Below, one piece after another: positions 38,401 through 53,675 of a DNA stretch of 64,000 bases. The stretch is taken from contig CM072886.1 in NCBI GenBank assembly GCA_037013685.1, positions 90,074,422 to 90,138,421 of the forward strand, written 5' to 3'. Position numbers and translations under genes: made by a program. The DNA comes from Acridotheres tristis (lineage: Eukaryota; Chordata; Aves; Passeriformes; Sturnidae). The notes beneath the pieces are model-generated. The model was not told the DNA's origin. It made no database searches and saw nothing but the letters and a program-made list of their open reading frames with translations. Numbering within the stretch: position 1 is the stretch's first letter; each line of letters opens with the position of its first letter.

Positions 38401-41053
38401 GGTCTGCTTACTCCTTTGCTTTTTCCCTCCGTTCTGAGTGGGAGCCAGGAGAACAGGAAGGTAGAGGAGGAGTGTGTTCAGCAGAATTGTTTTCTCCTGA
38501 TACTCTCCTAAACAGGATCTCTGGAAAGGGGACGTTCTGCTTCAGGACTCTCACGCATTATTAGTGTGATGTTCTGACTCTGCATTTGGAGGGTGCCCAT
38601 CTGGCTTTGTGGTTTCTGCTCAGTGTGGTAGGCTCACCATGTGTGAAACTAAACTGGGCCAAATTGAGAAACATTGCCAGCTAGGTGGAGCTCCCCCACT
38701 AACTTTCTTTCTGTCTTGGTTTGTACAACCTTAATCACTATTGCTGAATCTGTGAGTTCATTTGAAAGATGGCCAGTTTACACAGACTAAAATCAAAATG
38801 TGAGAAAGACTCTCTCCTCTTTGCCACAGGTGGAGGTGAGCACACAGTAATCCAGGTATGTATGGATCTGCATTGTTGTTGAGCCTCTCTCTCTGGCGTT
38901 TTCATTCAGTGCAGTCCTGGAAGTGCTGGTGACACTTTGAGTAGTTTTCTTTGTGGATAATAGAATTTTAAAAATACTTTTCAGTTACTAAAACATAGTC
39001 TGTAGGTTGCTGTAAGATAAACGTATCACTTAGCTGTAACAAACACCTGCTCATGGCAAAACTTACTCTTCTCCCTACAATCAAAAAGGGATCCTCTAAG
39101 CTAGGCATCTTTTGTTTCCCTACTTGCTGGGTCTCTAGAGAGCCAAATCAGGTGATTTCTGTCTATGTGCGATGAGGATGAGACTTCCTACTGCAGCCTG
39201 AGATCTGAGGATCAGATTAAATTCACCACACATTTCTATTCTGTCTCCACAGTAAAAAATTGCAGAACATTTTAGGCATTGATGTACATTGAACCAGATA
39301 ATTTTTCTGTAGGCCTTTAGTCGTGCTGAAGACAATTAGTCTTCAGTAATTTTCAGTAAATACATGAAGTGAAGCTCAGTACATGGTTTTGCTGATAGTT
39401 CAGGAAGAAATGCAGAATCTAGACTGCTGTATTACAGCAAATTTTTATTTTGGAAAAAGATAACTGCATTGTTGGGGATGTGAGAAGAGCATAGTGTATA
39501 TCCTCACCAGTGTTCAAAATAATGGATCTGGTTTTGTTAAAAGCTCGCGTGGGGTCAGTTACTGCTGCTCAGCTGCTGAGCAGTAATTGTTATATTCTAG
39601 TAATATGTTTGTTGTTTGCTGTGATATCCATATGGTGGAGTAAAAAGTTATGGTTATGGATTCGAAATATAATAAAATAGAGCTAGTAAGAAGCTAATTT
39701 CTTTTTCCACAGAGCTACTTTTCACAGTACTTTTGAAGTTTTAAAGACCATATTGAAGTATAATTAAATAGAGCTTTTTGGGGAAAAAATGAAATAGTGA
39801 ACAAATAACTCTCTGGACCAATAATCAAAGACATTTGGTTGAAACCAAATTCCTCCAACAGAAATTGATGTACATATGTTTGAATTGTAATATGACAGTA
39901 GACTATAGCCTTGTGTGTGATATATATGAAATATATTGTACCACTAGCAGTCATTGTTTCAATTCACTAAATAACCAATTCAAAGAAGAAAAACAGTATC
40001 ATGTTGTAGAATTAAAATTGGCAAGTCCTTTTTTCTTTTTCCTGAGGATATGCATACATTAGTGTAATGTTGAAATTACTTTAATTCCACCTGCATTGTG
40101 TGGGAAAAGTTTAAAGAGTTTGAAGAATCCCTTTAGTTCAGATGAAGGCAGTCTCTGAGATACCTGCTGACTGATACCTGAAAAAGAGTACTCTGGGGAG
40201 CAGCAACCTTCTATTAGTTAATGTCTCATGTTTTAGTCAATAATGGTGGCACATTAACATGTTTTGTCACAAATTGGGTATAACATGGAAGATGAAACAC
40301 CAGGAGAAGGCGGAAACTTGGAGCAAACTTCAGCAAATCATTTTCACATGCCTGATTCTGAGTTGTAACTACATTTATGAAGTTGTGGAAAGAAGGATAT
40401 TTCAGTGCAATGCTAATTTAATTTTATAAATACAGAATTGTTGTATCATGAAACCAAAACCTATTTTTATATTTGTCATTCTGTAACATTGGAAAAATTG
40501 TTGACTCTAAAGCATATGCAGTTGTTGAAACTTAGCAGCCTGTAGATTTATTTACAACTGCAATTCCAATTACTTATTAACTGAAGATTTTTTAACACAG
40601 TGTGTAGAATGATCTCATGTATTCTGTGCATTATGCATTATATACCTTCTCATCACCATGTAGACCAAAGCTGTGCAATAATGACTTTTTCTTGTCTCAC
40701 ATTTAAATATTGGAGGAAGATGAGAATTTGGGGCCTTGATTTCAAGGAACAGATTCAATCTTCTCTGCAACTGAAGTGCAGTCTTTCATCTGATGATTTT
40801 GAGCTAAGGACTGACCTGGTGTTCATTGAGTACCATTTACTGTTGGTTCAAGGCAAAAATGCAAAGCGTTGTCTGCATCAGTGACTAAGGATTTATGTCA
40901 GTGCCATAATTTTTGGTTAGAACAGTTTATTCAACATCAGGATTATTACTAAAATAAAAAAAAATATTTGACTTCTTAAGCAGAGCTGTGCAAAAAGATC
41001 GTCATGCTCTGGACACAATCACCAGAATATGTCAGTGCAAGTGTTCTAGTTTT
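35471..41053. other. Intergenic, no gene seen
   Basis: AT-rich, about 5.6 kb. Apart from a short hexamer repeat at 37.63-37.68 kb, no repeat or coding exon is recognised. Confidence 0.6.
37629..37678. repeat. Short imperfect (TTTCCG)n hexamer repeat
   Basis: Five or so TTTCCG-like units with a TTTCTA interruption, about 50 bases in all. Confidence 0.8.
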
Positions 41054-41325
41054 CATGGAATCACAGAACTATAGAACAATATGAGTTGGAAGGGACTTTT
41101 AGAGATCATCTAGTCCAACCCCCTCTCAGATCAGGTTGCTTAAAGCCCTGTCCCACCTGACTTTGAACACTTCCAGGATGAGGCATCCACTGCTTCTCTG
41201 GGCAACCTGTCCCAGTGCCTCACCACCCTCATCATCAAAATATTCCTTACTTCCAGTAGAAATTTATCTTGTTTTAATCACTTGCTTTGTTACTACAGGA
41301 TTTGATAAAAAGTATCTCTTTTAAC
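41054..41325 (-). mobile_element. CR1 LINE 3' fragment
   Basis: Reverse-complement CR1 starting with the terminal-repeat-like GGAATCACAGAACTATAGAA, then GTTGGAAGGGACTTTTAGAG, the GAGATCATCTAGTCCAACCC block and CTTCTCTGGGCAACCTGTCC. It ends in a diverged part that includes GTTACTACAGGATTTGATAA. Confidence 0.92.
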
Positions 41326-44300
41326 CGAAAGTATTAGGCCTTGCAGTGTAGTCTTTGACTATACTCTAAAACACTCCCAAAAGCTCTCAGTAAGATTGGC
41401 CATCAATAGTAATGAGTGCCATGATATTACGTGCTTAAGGGGAGAGTTGTTAGTTTAAAAACACAATCGCAAAGATGTAAAATCAGTGTATCAGAGGAAC
41501 TTATTAAAAAAAAGTTTCATTTAATGAACTTCACTTCTGGAGCTGACACTTCAGTGTTAGTGATTTTCTATTTCTCTAGATACACAGCAGAGAATTTAAA
41601 TGACATGATATAAGGTCCTAACATTTCAAACTAAACCACAGGCCTGTACATTTGACTGGAGAAGTTTGACTAAATATTTTTTGGAAACCTTGAGAATAGT
41701 AAAGGCATCACTGATGTAACTGAATGATTTCTTACCTATTAGCATATGACATCACTTTCCTCCTGGGTTTCCATAATCAAATTGCACAATAATGGAATAG
41801 TCAGGCTTTCACTTGACTGTTTTAGACCATTACCTGAGGACATGAGGGTGTGTTTCAGTCCTTCTAAGAAGATGGAACCACTGTTGGAGTCAGAAGCCAG
41901 ATTTTCATCAGCCATGGAAAGAGTGATTTCTATGTATCTGTATATTTATGGCAGGGGATATTACCTATCCTTGAGAAAGTGTGTAGATATGAGCTTATCA
42001 GTCACTCTCTTCAGACCTTAAAGGTTCACCATGGAGGGGAAGCCTTGAAGGCTGAACAGGGCTAAATGCTGGATCCTGCCAGGCATTGTTTTCTTCTGAG
42101 TGACAGTCACTTTGCAAAGTGTTGTCAGCTGCTGACTTTACACATAGCTGGATTGGCTGGGGATGTTAAAATACCATCTCTTCATTCATAACCCATCTTG
42201 CTGCTGAAGAGTATCATGCTGGTAAATCTTGTAATGGAAATAAGATTATGTTATCCACTATAGGACTATCTAGGAGGTTTGTTTAAAACAGCTGATAACC
42301 TGCAGACTGGATTGATGTGAGTGACATATCCAAAGGTCTCTTTTGATAGCAAGGCTCTGCAAATGGTAACCTGCACCTGATGGGCTATGAGGAGCAACCA
42401 GGAGTGGTAGCAACTTCATTCTGCACAGCTAGATCTGAAAGAGGATGCATGCATGCAGAAGAGCTCGTTCTTATCCAGAGTGCTACAGCTTCAATTTATG
42501 TCGGTATGGGAGAATGAATACAACTTCCCTTTCTCCAAATACAGTTATTACTCGTACAATATTGTGTTTTAGCTATAAGCTGTGCCAGTGTAATGCCAGA
42601 TTGGTATCTCTGTGCCTCCTAACAGTTTTGCTTAAGACATCACACCCTTTACTGAAATCTTCAGGTGTCTACAAAAACAAAAAAAAGTTACATAGCTGAG
42701 TATTTTTGTGGTTTCTCAGTAATGTTGCTCTGGACAGGTAGAGAATTTAAAATGTTAAGTCAGAGGGATTTTTTAGTAGTGGAGACTGCTCATAATAAAT
42801 GTATTAGAATAAGTAGGACAGGTATTTGTTTTTACTTGTTGAGTACAGATATTTAAAAGGTATCTTAATCCTTGGTTGACTGTGTATTGGTTTTGTTTTG
42901 CAATTTGTAAAGAGAGACTCAGAGAAGGAAGTGAGAAGTATTTTACAACTTGAATTAGTTGTAACTTCCAACAGACTTGTTGCAACATCTGTGGCAGGAG
43001 CCTGTGGGGAACATGAATATTCTGAAAAGGAAAGCTTCATACCTACTTAAAGACAATTGTATATTTACTTATTTAGCATCAGCAAATGGAGTGGCCTTGG
43101 CACTTCAAGGCTTTTGACTAGGAGAATGGTGTACTTCAGGATGACTGTAGTTTACAGACTATTTTTCTTACTTCTTCATACTGTTGGATTCAGTAATACT
43201 TATATATTTTTCTTTTCAAAATACATTGCAAAACCATTATGAGATATACATAAATAAATATATATTGCATAACACATGCTGAAAAAATTATACCTCATTG
43301 GGGATACAAGGGGATTTAAGAATAATTTTAATACAAGAGACTATTTTGAATCACATCTTGTTTCAAAAGCAAGTGTATTAGTATAATGAAAACTCAATGT
43401 CTTTTTGTCTCATATTTAAATTAACTCCAAAGCCATAAATGAAAGGTATTGCTATTAAGGTAGCAAAAAAAACAAAGAAGAAACCGTGCTTTAATATTTA
43501 TCAGGTAAGGAAAAAGGACAAGTACTATGATGATGAGATTAGTATGGCTCAATGTGGATAGGGTTTATAGTATCATGTGCTGTGCAAGTTGAAGGGGATT
43601 CTGAAGCAATGAGCAAGTGTAGTTTTGATTTGTGATGATGGGTCTGAAAGTGAAGAAAAATACACACATGGCATAGTTTCTCTGATATTGACCATGCTCT
43701 GCTTGTTTGCAGCTAGAGATTGTCCTGCACTTTTGGTTACAGCTATGATATCATCAAGATTAAAAAAATTATGTACACATTTCTCCCCGGTTTTTACAAC
43801 ACAGATGTTAACTGCTTCTTCTTCTCTACTTTCTACTGTTGTTTTCACTGGTGAACACTTCTAATGCGACTAATATCTCCAAAACAGTAATGATAGGACT
43901 CCCTGTGCTGTGCTAGGGAAAGAGGCTGTTTCAAGGGTGTTCAGGACCTCCAATGGAGTAGTTTCCAACAGTGACATTCTTTGAAATTATTGACAATTCA
44001 CAGAATATAGGGCAAGTACTTCGCATTGTTCTTCTTGATGACAGTTTTCCTGCCTGTGTCTGCAAAGAAATGTCCTGGTGAGTACAGGAAAATGCAGAAA
44101 GGTGAATATAGTAGTGCTGAACATAGGAAAAGGATAGGAAACTCTAACTATTAAGAAAAGCTAAAACTTTTTGATATTTCAAACCCCATTCAGTTGTTTA
44201 TCTTCTCAATACATGATCTGCCCCTAGTTTTCCTAGTTTGTTAAGTTTCTAATGTGTCCCTCATAATATTTTAAGAGTATTATGGCAAAATTTCTAATGA

Positions 44301-47300
44301 GTGAGGAAGTGTAGGAGATAGCAAGTCTAATCTTGGGTATGATGGTAATTCTCATAGAAGTAGCAAAACAAATTCTAACACTAACTTGAGAAGCAGCTTT
44401 GCTTTATTCTACTTCTAAATGGGACATACTTGAAGGTATGGTCAAGGTCAGATTTAAGTGTTGTATTGACCAAGAAGACATTAGAAGGTGGTATGTTCTC
44501 CATCTGTGCATGCAGGAGGGAGTATTAGAAAGTTAGTTCTTTTAGAGATGTTAATGACATGTATCATGGAATTTGTAAAACCATGAGACAGGCATTAAAC
44601 TTTCATCTAAATTTGATGGTAGCTGTTGCACGAAAAATAGAACCTATAGTATCTCCATCTCAAAAAATACCCAAAATGAACATCAAAGATCCGATATATC
44701 CTGTCAGACAACTCACATGGCATTTGTAATTCCATAATCACATTTTTACTTTTGATAACTGGATCAACTATGTAAAGAGTCCCCATATTGGTTGCAGTAC
44801 AGAAATGGGTAGAAAATACAGCAGCATGTGATAGGAAGAAATATAATTTTATGGGAGTAATTTTTGGGCCTGTTCATAAGTGAAGGCTGGGTTGAGAGCA
44901 GAGATCAGAGTAATACCAGCTGTGAGATGTACCCTCAAGCCTGAGCACCATCTGCTGAATGACACTGCATTTCTGTGACCTACCTGTGTCACAGTTACTG
45001 GCTGATCCAAATTTGTAGAAACACTTCTTCTGTCTTAAAACTACAATGAATGTGCCTTGGAAAGGCACTTGGTACTTGGAAGGAATAGCCATGATTAAGA
45101 CCAGTTTCTTAGGTAATGATTTAGGCATTGCGGAAAACAGTGTGGTTTCAAACACAGAACATCCTGGTCATTCCTTCCATGAGGGAGCAGACTGGTAAGA
45201 GAGGGCAGGACAGACATCTGTAGCAACATTTGTTTGTTGTGAGCTCCTCTTGGTTAAGGGACAGTCACATAGTCCAGCATGCTGCATAGTCAGCAGCAGG
45301 GAACACCACCACTTTAATTTCAAGTGCCCTCTTGTAAATGACAGGAGACTTGTAGGTGTCAAAAATCCATCATTCTCTTTCTTAACCACAGAAATGTTAC
45401 GCAAGATGAAATCAGGCAATCTAGTGGCAATAAAACCAAGTAGGGAAAATGTTGGGCAATACCTGTTGACATCACTATCTCTAGGCAGCCTGTATGTGAC
45501 TGCCTTCAACCAAAATATGTAAACTTCACTGAGTTGTGGTGTGCTGCCAAGGTTAAGGTTACTCATACTGGAACCCTAGGAAAAGATCTCTTGAAGGAAG
45601 CCCATTCTGGTGAAATTTGATACTCAAAAGAGCTGAAAAGGTAGAGTTTTTCTCTAGGCAGGGATGCCCACATCAGCAGAGTAGCCATCAAGCTGACCAT
45701 TGGTGTGGCTCTGGAACCTGCTGCTCCTCAGAAGAGCCAAAGCCTTGATGGAGAAGGGGAATCCTGGTAAGGGTGTGCACAAAATATCTGGAGAGGTGTA
45801 GCAGGCAGAAGGGGTCTGAGAAAACTGCCAGGAGTAGGAGGACAGGGGGAAATGTAGTTTAGGTTGGTAGTTGCCAAGGTTTCTGATGGATGGATGCGTG
45901 TTAGTCTCCTTCTTTCTCTGGTACCACCACTGAGCTGTCTCATCAAACCTTTAAAAGAGACACTGTTGAATACAGTATTTTCATAGACTTTTGCCGGCCA
46001 GCCTTAGAGCATTTAGCCTGGCCTGCTGCACCATACTTTGGGAATGCCTTCTTAACGGGAATTCTAGTCTACTTATTGTAATAAAGTTCTTAATTCATTG
46101 TCAGAAGACTGAAACTCTTTTGGGGATTCTGCACTATTGTCATTTGACATGGTGGCTGTCGGGGACTGTGGATGGTTTAGAGGCTTATGGGGGGTATTGG
46201 CCTATCACAGATTCCCTGGAAGCTACTGTGTGCCATGGGGGGCCTTGGAGTCTATTCTGTCTTGCAGAAGGAGCATGCTCTACCACCCCCAAGGAACAAT
46301 AACTTTCAGACAAAGAACATTTTTTCCAGATCTCTTTTGCAAACATGAAACTGAGTGTAGAACCCTTTCTGATCTGAGAGGTAGCTGAAGAATTTTGTGC
46401 ATCTGCTCAACCATGAAGCCAGGATGAATATTGAACAGAAGCTTCTTTAGAGGGTGATGTTTTGGGATTGTCTAAGTGCAGATGGTTCTTGTTGCTCTAA
46501 AATCAGAAAAAGAGCTTCTGAACCCTCAACAGAAGGTTTTCTATCCTTTTTACTGAAAACAGATCCACTGAATTATGGAGTAAATGCCCAAACACCTAGG
46601 AAAGCAAAATTGAGTGCTCTGAAGCCATAGAAAGAAGTCTGATTCCTGAGTAAATAAGCTACTTTTGATGGAATTCCAGAATAATTAGTGTATCACTGAG
46701 ATAAATTGTGGATCTCAACCAGGTGTGGAATGTGTGGGACAAAGACACAGATATGTCTGCTCAAGCAGTATCTTTTTAGGCAATGAGACAGAATGAGCAG
46801 GCACATCAGCTCACCACTACCAAAAAGATGAAATCCTCTACCTTTCTCTCCCTTTATTTTTCCACCATATACTTAGTGCTTTCTCTGGCACTTGTATTTC
46901 TCCAGGAGCTTATTTAATTCACTGAAATGGAAGACCCATTTGTGTCATCAATGTTGTGGGCAGTCTTCTGAAATTTCAGCCGTAAAATGTGACAGTGGAC
47001 TATGGTGGCTTTCAGAAGGGGAGGAGAAAGACAGGAACTGAGGCACAGAAAGAGGGGAGGAAAAGAAGAAAAGGGCAGACAGACTTCATACTTTCAGCTG
47101 CAAGGACATATTTATTGCCTGTATCTACCATTGAACTTATGCTGTGGCTTTATGCCACTTAAAACAGTTTTTCCAATTAAAAGTTTTTCCAGTTGAAGTT
47201 TTCCTTACCAATTTTTGCAAATGCCATTTTTCCTTTTTTTTTTTTCACTTGCATGAGGAATTGATAGATAAACTGCATTTTTAGCTCCTCACATGCCTGA

Positions 47301-49250
47301 ATTTTTCTGAACTTGCTGAATTCCATGACCTAGATGTTGGTCTTCTCTTGTTTCATGAGGTATGCTCCATGTCTTCTGTAGATTTTTTTTCTCATGAATC
47401 ACTTAACTTCTAATAAAATCTCCAGCTAAGGGAAAAATATGTAAGTAGAAGTCAAACAGCAACAAAATATTGAATGTCAAGCTTATGGAACTCTGATTTA
47501 AAATGTGGAGTAAGCTTCACTGCTTTACCCAGTGCTTTGTTCCTGTGGACATTCAGATTAGTGCAAGAAGAGATGGGCCATAAATACAATGGTCTTTAGA
47601 AGCAATGACTAATAGGGAAAGAGAGGTCAAATATCAACCAACAATTTTAGCTTGATACTCATAAGGATTGTGCACTAACAGCTAAATATAGGATCATTCT
47701 CCTAAATTTAGACAAAATAATTAAGGACAGAGAGAATTTTATGTGGCCCACTAGGAAGAGCAAAGTCACATAATATATTTTTGTAAGTCTGAATTCTTGT
47801 TTTCAGTGAACAAACTGACTTGAATGACTGACCAGAACAAACCTGTCTCTTTCACTGATGACTGTAGAATTTTCTTTACCAATGAAGATATTTCTCTCTC
47901 TAACAGAAACTTGGGAAAAACTAGATTTTACATTTGGGAGTATTAGACTACCTAGATAGTTTGTTCTTTTAAAAATTGTGTTAGTTGAATAAAAATAAAA
48001 AGCAGAAACAATTAGACCTCTTTTTAGCAGTATAAGTAGTATCCTTTTTAGTGGTATGGGCATTAGTGATTCAAGGATCCTACATTTAGACTTTAGAATA
48101 TCTGTCAGGCAGTGGTTCTGTCTATCATGACATAAAGTGAAAAAAGATGTTTAAAAAAAAGTGTTCAGAATAACATATTTTGCACCAGCTCAGACCTTTG
48201 GGCATGCACCTTTACCTTGGCCCTAGGTAGTGTTTTGCATACAACTTCGATTCTGGTATTTCAGGGTTCCTTTTCCTCCTACACACCAACTCAAAACTGT
48301 GGTTGCTTTTTGACTGGGACTAGACTCTGGAGTTTTTGTCTTTATATAGTTACTAATAATTATCAGTGGACACTGCAGCAGCTGTCAGCAAGAAGGGATG
48401 AGGGCCAAGCAGTTCCACTGGCAGGGAAGGAGCTAGAACACTTGGACTTGGGGACAGTGAATGTGGCCCTGCAGTTAAAGACCTTCATATCAGGAGCAGG
48501 GGAACAAAGATGGGGTCACACAGAACACTAACTGAAGATGAAGAATGGGAAAAGCGGGTAAAAGGTGCACATGGAAAATGAGGAGCATGGGAAAAATGGG
48601 GAATGGGAATGTGATGTGTTACAGCAGTTCTACTGCTTTAGTCTGTTGGTGTGACAGAGAATGAATGGGATCCACGTTTCTGCCGTTCCTTACACTTTCT
48701 TGTCATATTGGCTGCTTTGCAGGCATATATCAGAGAATTCATTTAAATTTTTTATTTATATCTGAAATCTGCTCTAGAGGAATTTGTAGGTCCTTTGCCA
48801 TGGATCTTTTTATCCTTTGTCTTTGTAAAAGCAAAGATGAACCCACAAACTTTCATATTTCTTTACTTATTTAGTATTGAGATGTTTATTACATCTCTCT
48901 TGCCTGAGGAAAATCCCATTTGTCTCGAGCACACAGTAGTTTCTTCTGTTTCCTATGAAAAGCTGTTCTCAGTAGGCTGTGCCTCAAAGATACTTGCTCA
49001 AGGCAGGCTCAACAAAAGCCACGCAGTTTGCTCGATCCTATCTGCTTTAAGCAATCACACAGCAAGAGCTTCTCCTAATACAAACAAACAGTGCACTCTG
49101 AAACCTGAGTATCTTTGAAAAGGTGTTGATGGAGAAGTGTAAATGAAAAGAAATCAAGTTGACAATATTTTTAACCTGTTTTTTAAAGCTTACCTTAAAC
49201 TTAAACTCAGAGTAAGTAGAAGGGTTGGATGGGGGTGGGAAGAAAAGGAT
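41326..49250. other. Long intergenic stretch, nothing recognised
   Basis: About 7.9 kb of mostly AT-rich DNA. Open frames up to about 130 codons (for example 45168-45566 on the minus strand) show no family features. No transposon recognised. Confidence 0.6.
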
Positions 49251-49253
49251 TTA

Positions 49254-49785
<532 letters not shown>

Positions 49786-51620
49786 TGTTTGTTTTCTCTG
49801 TCCATGTGCCACCACAGTGTGGGTATTCCATTTCACTGTTTTCATAAGAGTTTTATACAGACGTGCACTGAGTATTTTTAATTTCTATGGTGATGGAATA
49901 TGTTAGTGGGGCGTGTGGGACCTGTTAAAAAAGTAGACCTTCCATACTACAAAGCCACAGAAAATATCCCATGAGATTTAAGGACAGATGTGGGATTTGC
50001 CCTGTTTCAAACCACCTTGAGATTGGTTAGATTTCACTGTGGTGTAATTGCTTTGAAGAGATGGTTGCCACTGACTGTATGTCTATGGACTGCTCTGAGG
50101 GTGACCCAAAGGCATGGTAAACTAATTTTGGTTGCTACTAGGAGCAAGTTTACAACTTCTAGCTGCAGCAGCATCCTCCCCATTCTTGTCATGTGTGCTA
50201 GGTAATATATGACAGAGGGACAGTGTAATGGTTCTCTAGATATCTGATCAATCACAGGAAATAGCTGGCACACAGTTTTGTTAATCTTTAATCTGAGATT
50301 GGCTGCATGGGAGAATTTTCTTGCTTCTTCTCTCCATGGTTATAATCTGACCTTGAGTTTTTTACTCTAGATAATATCTGATAAGAGATTAAGAACGTGA
50401 TAAGTAGCTGTTTTATATGAAATTTAAGAGGCCATTAAGATTCCACTGAATTGTAAAATTGTCAAGCTAAAAACAGCTCTCCTGGCGTTCTGCACAGATG
50501 CAATAGCAAATCACTGAGTCACAGGAAATGATTCAGTCAACATTTCTAAACTTTCAATGTGTGTTTTATGGAAGAAACTTGATGTAAATGTTTAGACAGT
50601 TATGGTTTTGGAGATAAATATTGCAGTTTTATGTAGTTTAGGGTTTGACGTACCAGAATTGTGGTGCACAGTTGTCAATTTACTGAACATGTAAAGCTGT
50701 TCGATCATTGTATTCGATTCCAGTGTGGGATGTATTTTCTTTGGCTAGTGAAACATGCTGTTATATTTGGGCAAAACGGATTCCACATCAGAATATCAAA
50801 GAAAAATTATCTTTTAATGACCCGGGGTTCCCTCTGCACTGCTGGAAGAGAACTTGCATGGGCCTCCACACTGTTTTCCTTAATTGCTTGTCTTTTCATC
50901 CTGTAAATACAGTGCTTCAGTGATATGACCTCTCATGGCAGGTTATCCTCTGCCCTAAATGATCTCACTGGTTTCAACTGCTTTAGAAGGTTAAGTTAAA
51001 ATATTTAATTACTTCTCATTTTAATTTAATTAATTATAACAGACAGAGTGATGACAATGCAAAATTCACATTTTCTTATGTTAGTTGCTTGTAGTTGTTT
51101 CTTGTGTTTTTCCAATAATTTTTCTAGTAAGATTTAAAAAATGCAGTATGCTGTGCTTCAAGGACATTAAATCAGTGTTATGATTCCTGTACAAAACTCT
51201 TATCCTTAGGTATACTTTTGTGAAGAAGGCATGCTACCAGCAGCATGATAGACAAATTCTGCCTCCAACCATATAATTTCCATGTGCCTGACTTGTCTGT
51301 ACAGGAAAATAATCCCAGGAGACAGCTTCTGCAGGTAAGCAAGTGTGTTTCCACACTCTGCTGGTGTATGGGAATCAGTATTTGAAGCTGAGACAGTGGA
51401 AGAACAGGATGTTGAATGTTTCTGGCTGTTACAGGTGAGGACAGATGCGTCAAGACTGGTGATGTCTTTATGATTCTAGATTTCCCCCTAAAGGTGGGCT
51501 ACACTGGAAAGATGGAAAAAGAGACCCCTCTGAATGACCAGGATGAATCAGCCACCCTATGCACCATAGGGCATCAGAGGGTGACCAAAGAGTTTCGTTC
51601 TGTCTGGGCCATGCTGTACT
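49786..51620. other. Intergenic, nothing recognised
   Basis: AT-rich sequence between the microsatellite and the ERV LTR. No gene or repeat seen. Confidence 0.55.
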
Positions 51621-51624
51621 GGGT

Positions 51625-52435
51625 ATGGGTACCCAGGTGCTGTCAGGGGTGCTGCAGGGATCTCTGTGATAAGCTGCCAAGGCTGCTGTTTGCTAGCCAC
51701 AGCCCATTCCAGATGAATCCCACGGCCCCACCACGGCCCTTGGCTGAGCCCTTGGCAGCCAAGGTGGAGGTGCTTCAGAAATAATGTGTGTAAGAAAGGG
51801 CAAAATGCTACCTGGCAGGGAAGGATGAGGAAAAATATGAGAGAAACAGCCCTGAGAGCCCTGAGGCAAGAGCAGCTTCAGGTGTCCCAGCAGAGACTCC
51901 CTTTCAGTCCTTAGAGAAAACCATGGTGCTGGAGGTTGACCCCCTGCAGCCCACAGGCGAGCAGAAATCCACGCTGCAGCTCGTGGAGGACCCCATGCTA
52001 CAGCAGTCTTATCCTGAAGGAGCTGCAGCACAGTTGAAGAGCCCAAACTGGAGCAGTCCATGAAGATCTGCAGCCCATGAAGAGGACCCAGGCTGGAGCA
52101 GGAAACAGCTGAGGAGGAAGGAACAGCAGAGAGGAGCTGTTATGGACTGACCACAGACCCCATTCCCCATCCCTTACACTGCTTGGTGAGGACAGGGTAA
52201 AGGAATCAGGGGTAAAGGTAAGCCTGGGAAGAAGGTAAAAGTGAAGAGTAGACGGTTTTACCTTTGTTTCTTGACATCTTATTCTAGCCTGTTTTTCCTG
52301 TGGCAGTAATTGATGGCTGACCTCCTTGTCTTTATCCTTTCCAATTTTCTCCCTCTGTCTTGCTGAGGAAGGGGAGTAGAACAGCTGCTGGGTGGGCATC
52401 TGGCAGCAGAGCAAGTTCAGCCCACCATAAATGCA
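51625..52435 (+). mobile_element. Diverged endogenous retrovirus LTR (avian)
   Basis: Resembles a long, abundant avian ERV LTR: a GAGAAGCTGCC-like block near 51670, GGGCAAAATGCTACCTGGCAG near 51797, repeated units of the type CTGCAGCCC..GAGGACCC..GCTGGAGCAG between 51940 and 52110, GAGGAGGAAGGAACAGCAGA near 52110, GTAAGCCTGGGAAGAAGG near 52219, and an end near GGGTGGGCATCTGGCAGCAG (52390-52410). No intact retroviral genes adjoin it, so it is probably a solo LTR. The left boundary is uncertain. Confidence 0.72.
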
Positions 52436-53675
52436 TTTTGTTGTATGGGGACCATGAATATTCTAATTACACCAAATATTGCTGTATAATTCCTAATGAT
52501 GAAGTGTTTGATGTTTAATTGTTTTTGAGGGAGATGTAAAGAAAAGGTGAGCAAGGAAGCAGACCTAATATTGAATAGATACTCAAAGAGCAAAACAGAC
52601 ACAGGTAGCTATCACTGAAAATTGTCTTAATTTTCTTGTAAGATTTCTAATGACAATATTTCTTGATTTTATCTTTATTTCCAGTGCGAATTTTCTTATG
52701 TTAAAGGCAATAAATAGTAAAAAAAAAAATTTTAAAAAAATCACAATGCTAGTGATATGTAGCAAAAAACCACCCCAACAAAACCCCCAAATCTTTAAAA
52801 ATGAAAGTGCGTCCTTTGCTCAACAGCCTGTAATAGCTAGCTTTGATAATTCAATCCTGAAACTTTTGCTTAGTTTAAACTAAGTATTGATATGGCCACT
52901 TAGGATTGCACAGTCTTCTTGAAAGGACAGAGAAAAGAATCCTTATAGGATTTATACCCTGTATTCAGTTTTGTAATTCATAGCATTTTTTTGAAAAGTG
53001 CAGTATTCTTTGTGAAAACAGGCAGCAGTTGGCCAGAAAGAAATTATTTTTGCAACAAAACAAAAAATTCCTGTAGCATCACTGATGCATGCAATTAATT
53101 GAAATTTAAAGAAACTACTGTTAATTAACTAGTCAAACTTGCATCCTTCACCTATAAATCCTTTTCAATGTATCTGTTGCCAACTAATGTTCAATTTTCC
53201 CACAGAATACTTACTATATTAATACAAAATTGGCTTAAAGTAAATAATGTACTGATTATCATAGCTAAATTTTAATATTGAAATTGTTGAACATGTATGC
53301 TCATAGAAGGTACTGTGACTCATGGCTTATCAGACTAGCTCAAGAAACAAAAAGTTGGGGCTTTTTTTAGTATAATGCTTCTGTAATTCTTCTGTGTCTG
53401 TCAAAGTTAAAGTAGTTACAACAGCAAATGTAAAATATACATGTCAAGTGGAACACAGTGAAAAAGAAATTCTGCATGAAAAACAGGAGAGACTTCTTAT
53501 CTCCCTTTTTGAACAGATTTTACATTTATTCTGACTTATGTGATCCTTCTTTTTAAGCTAAATTGTAGTAAAATGGGTCTGCAGTAGTACAGTAAAACAG
53601 AAAGGAGGAAAATGTTAAGCTCCTGTTTAAGAATCCTACATGGAATTATCTGTCATAATGAAGTTAATAGAAATT
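52436..53675. other. Intergenic, nothing recognised
   Basis: AT-rich, with A-runs near 52720-52740. No gene or repeat seen. Confidence 0.55.
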
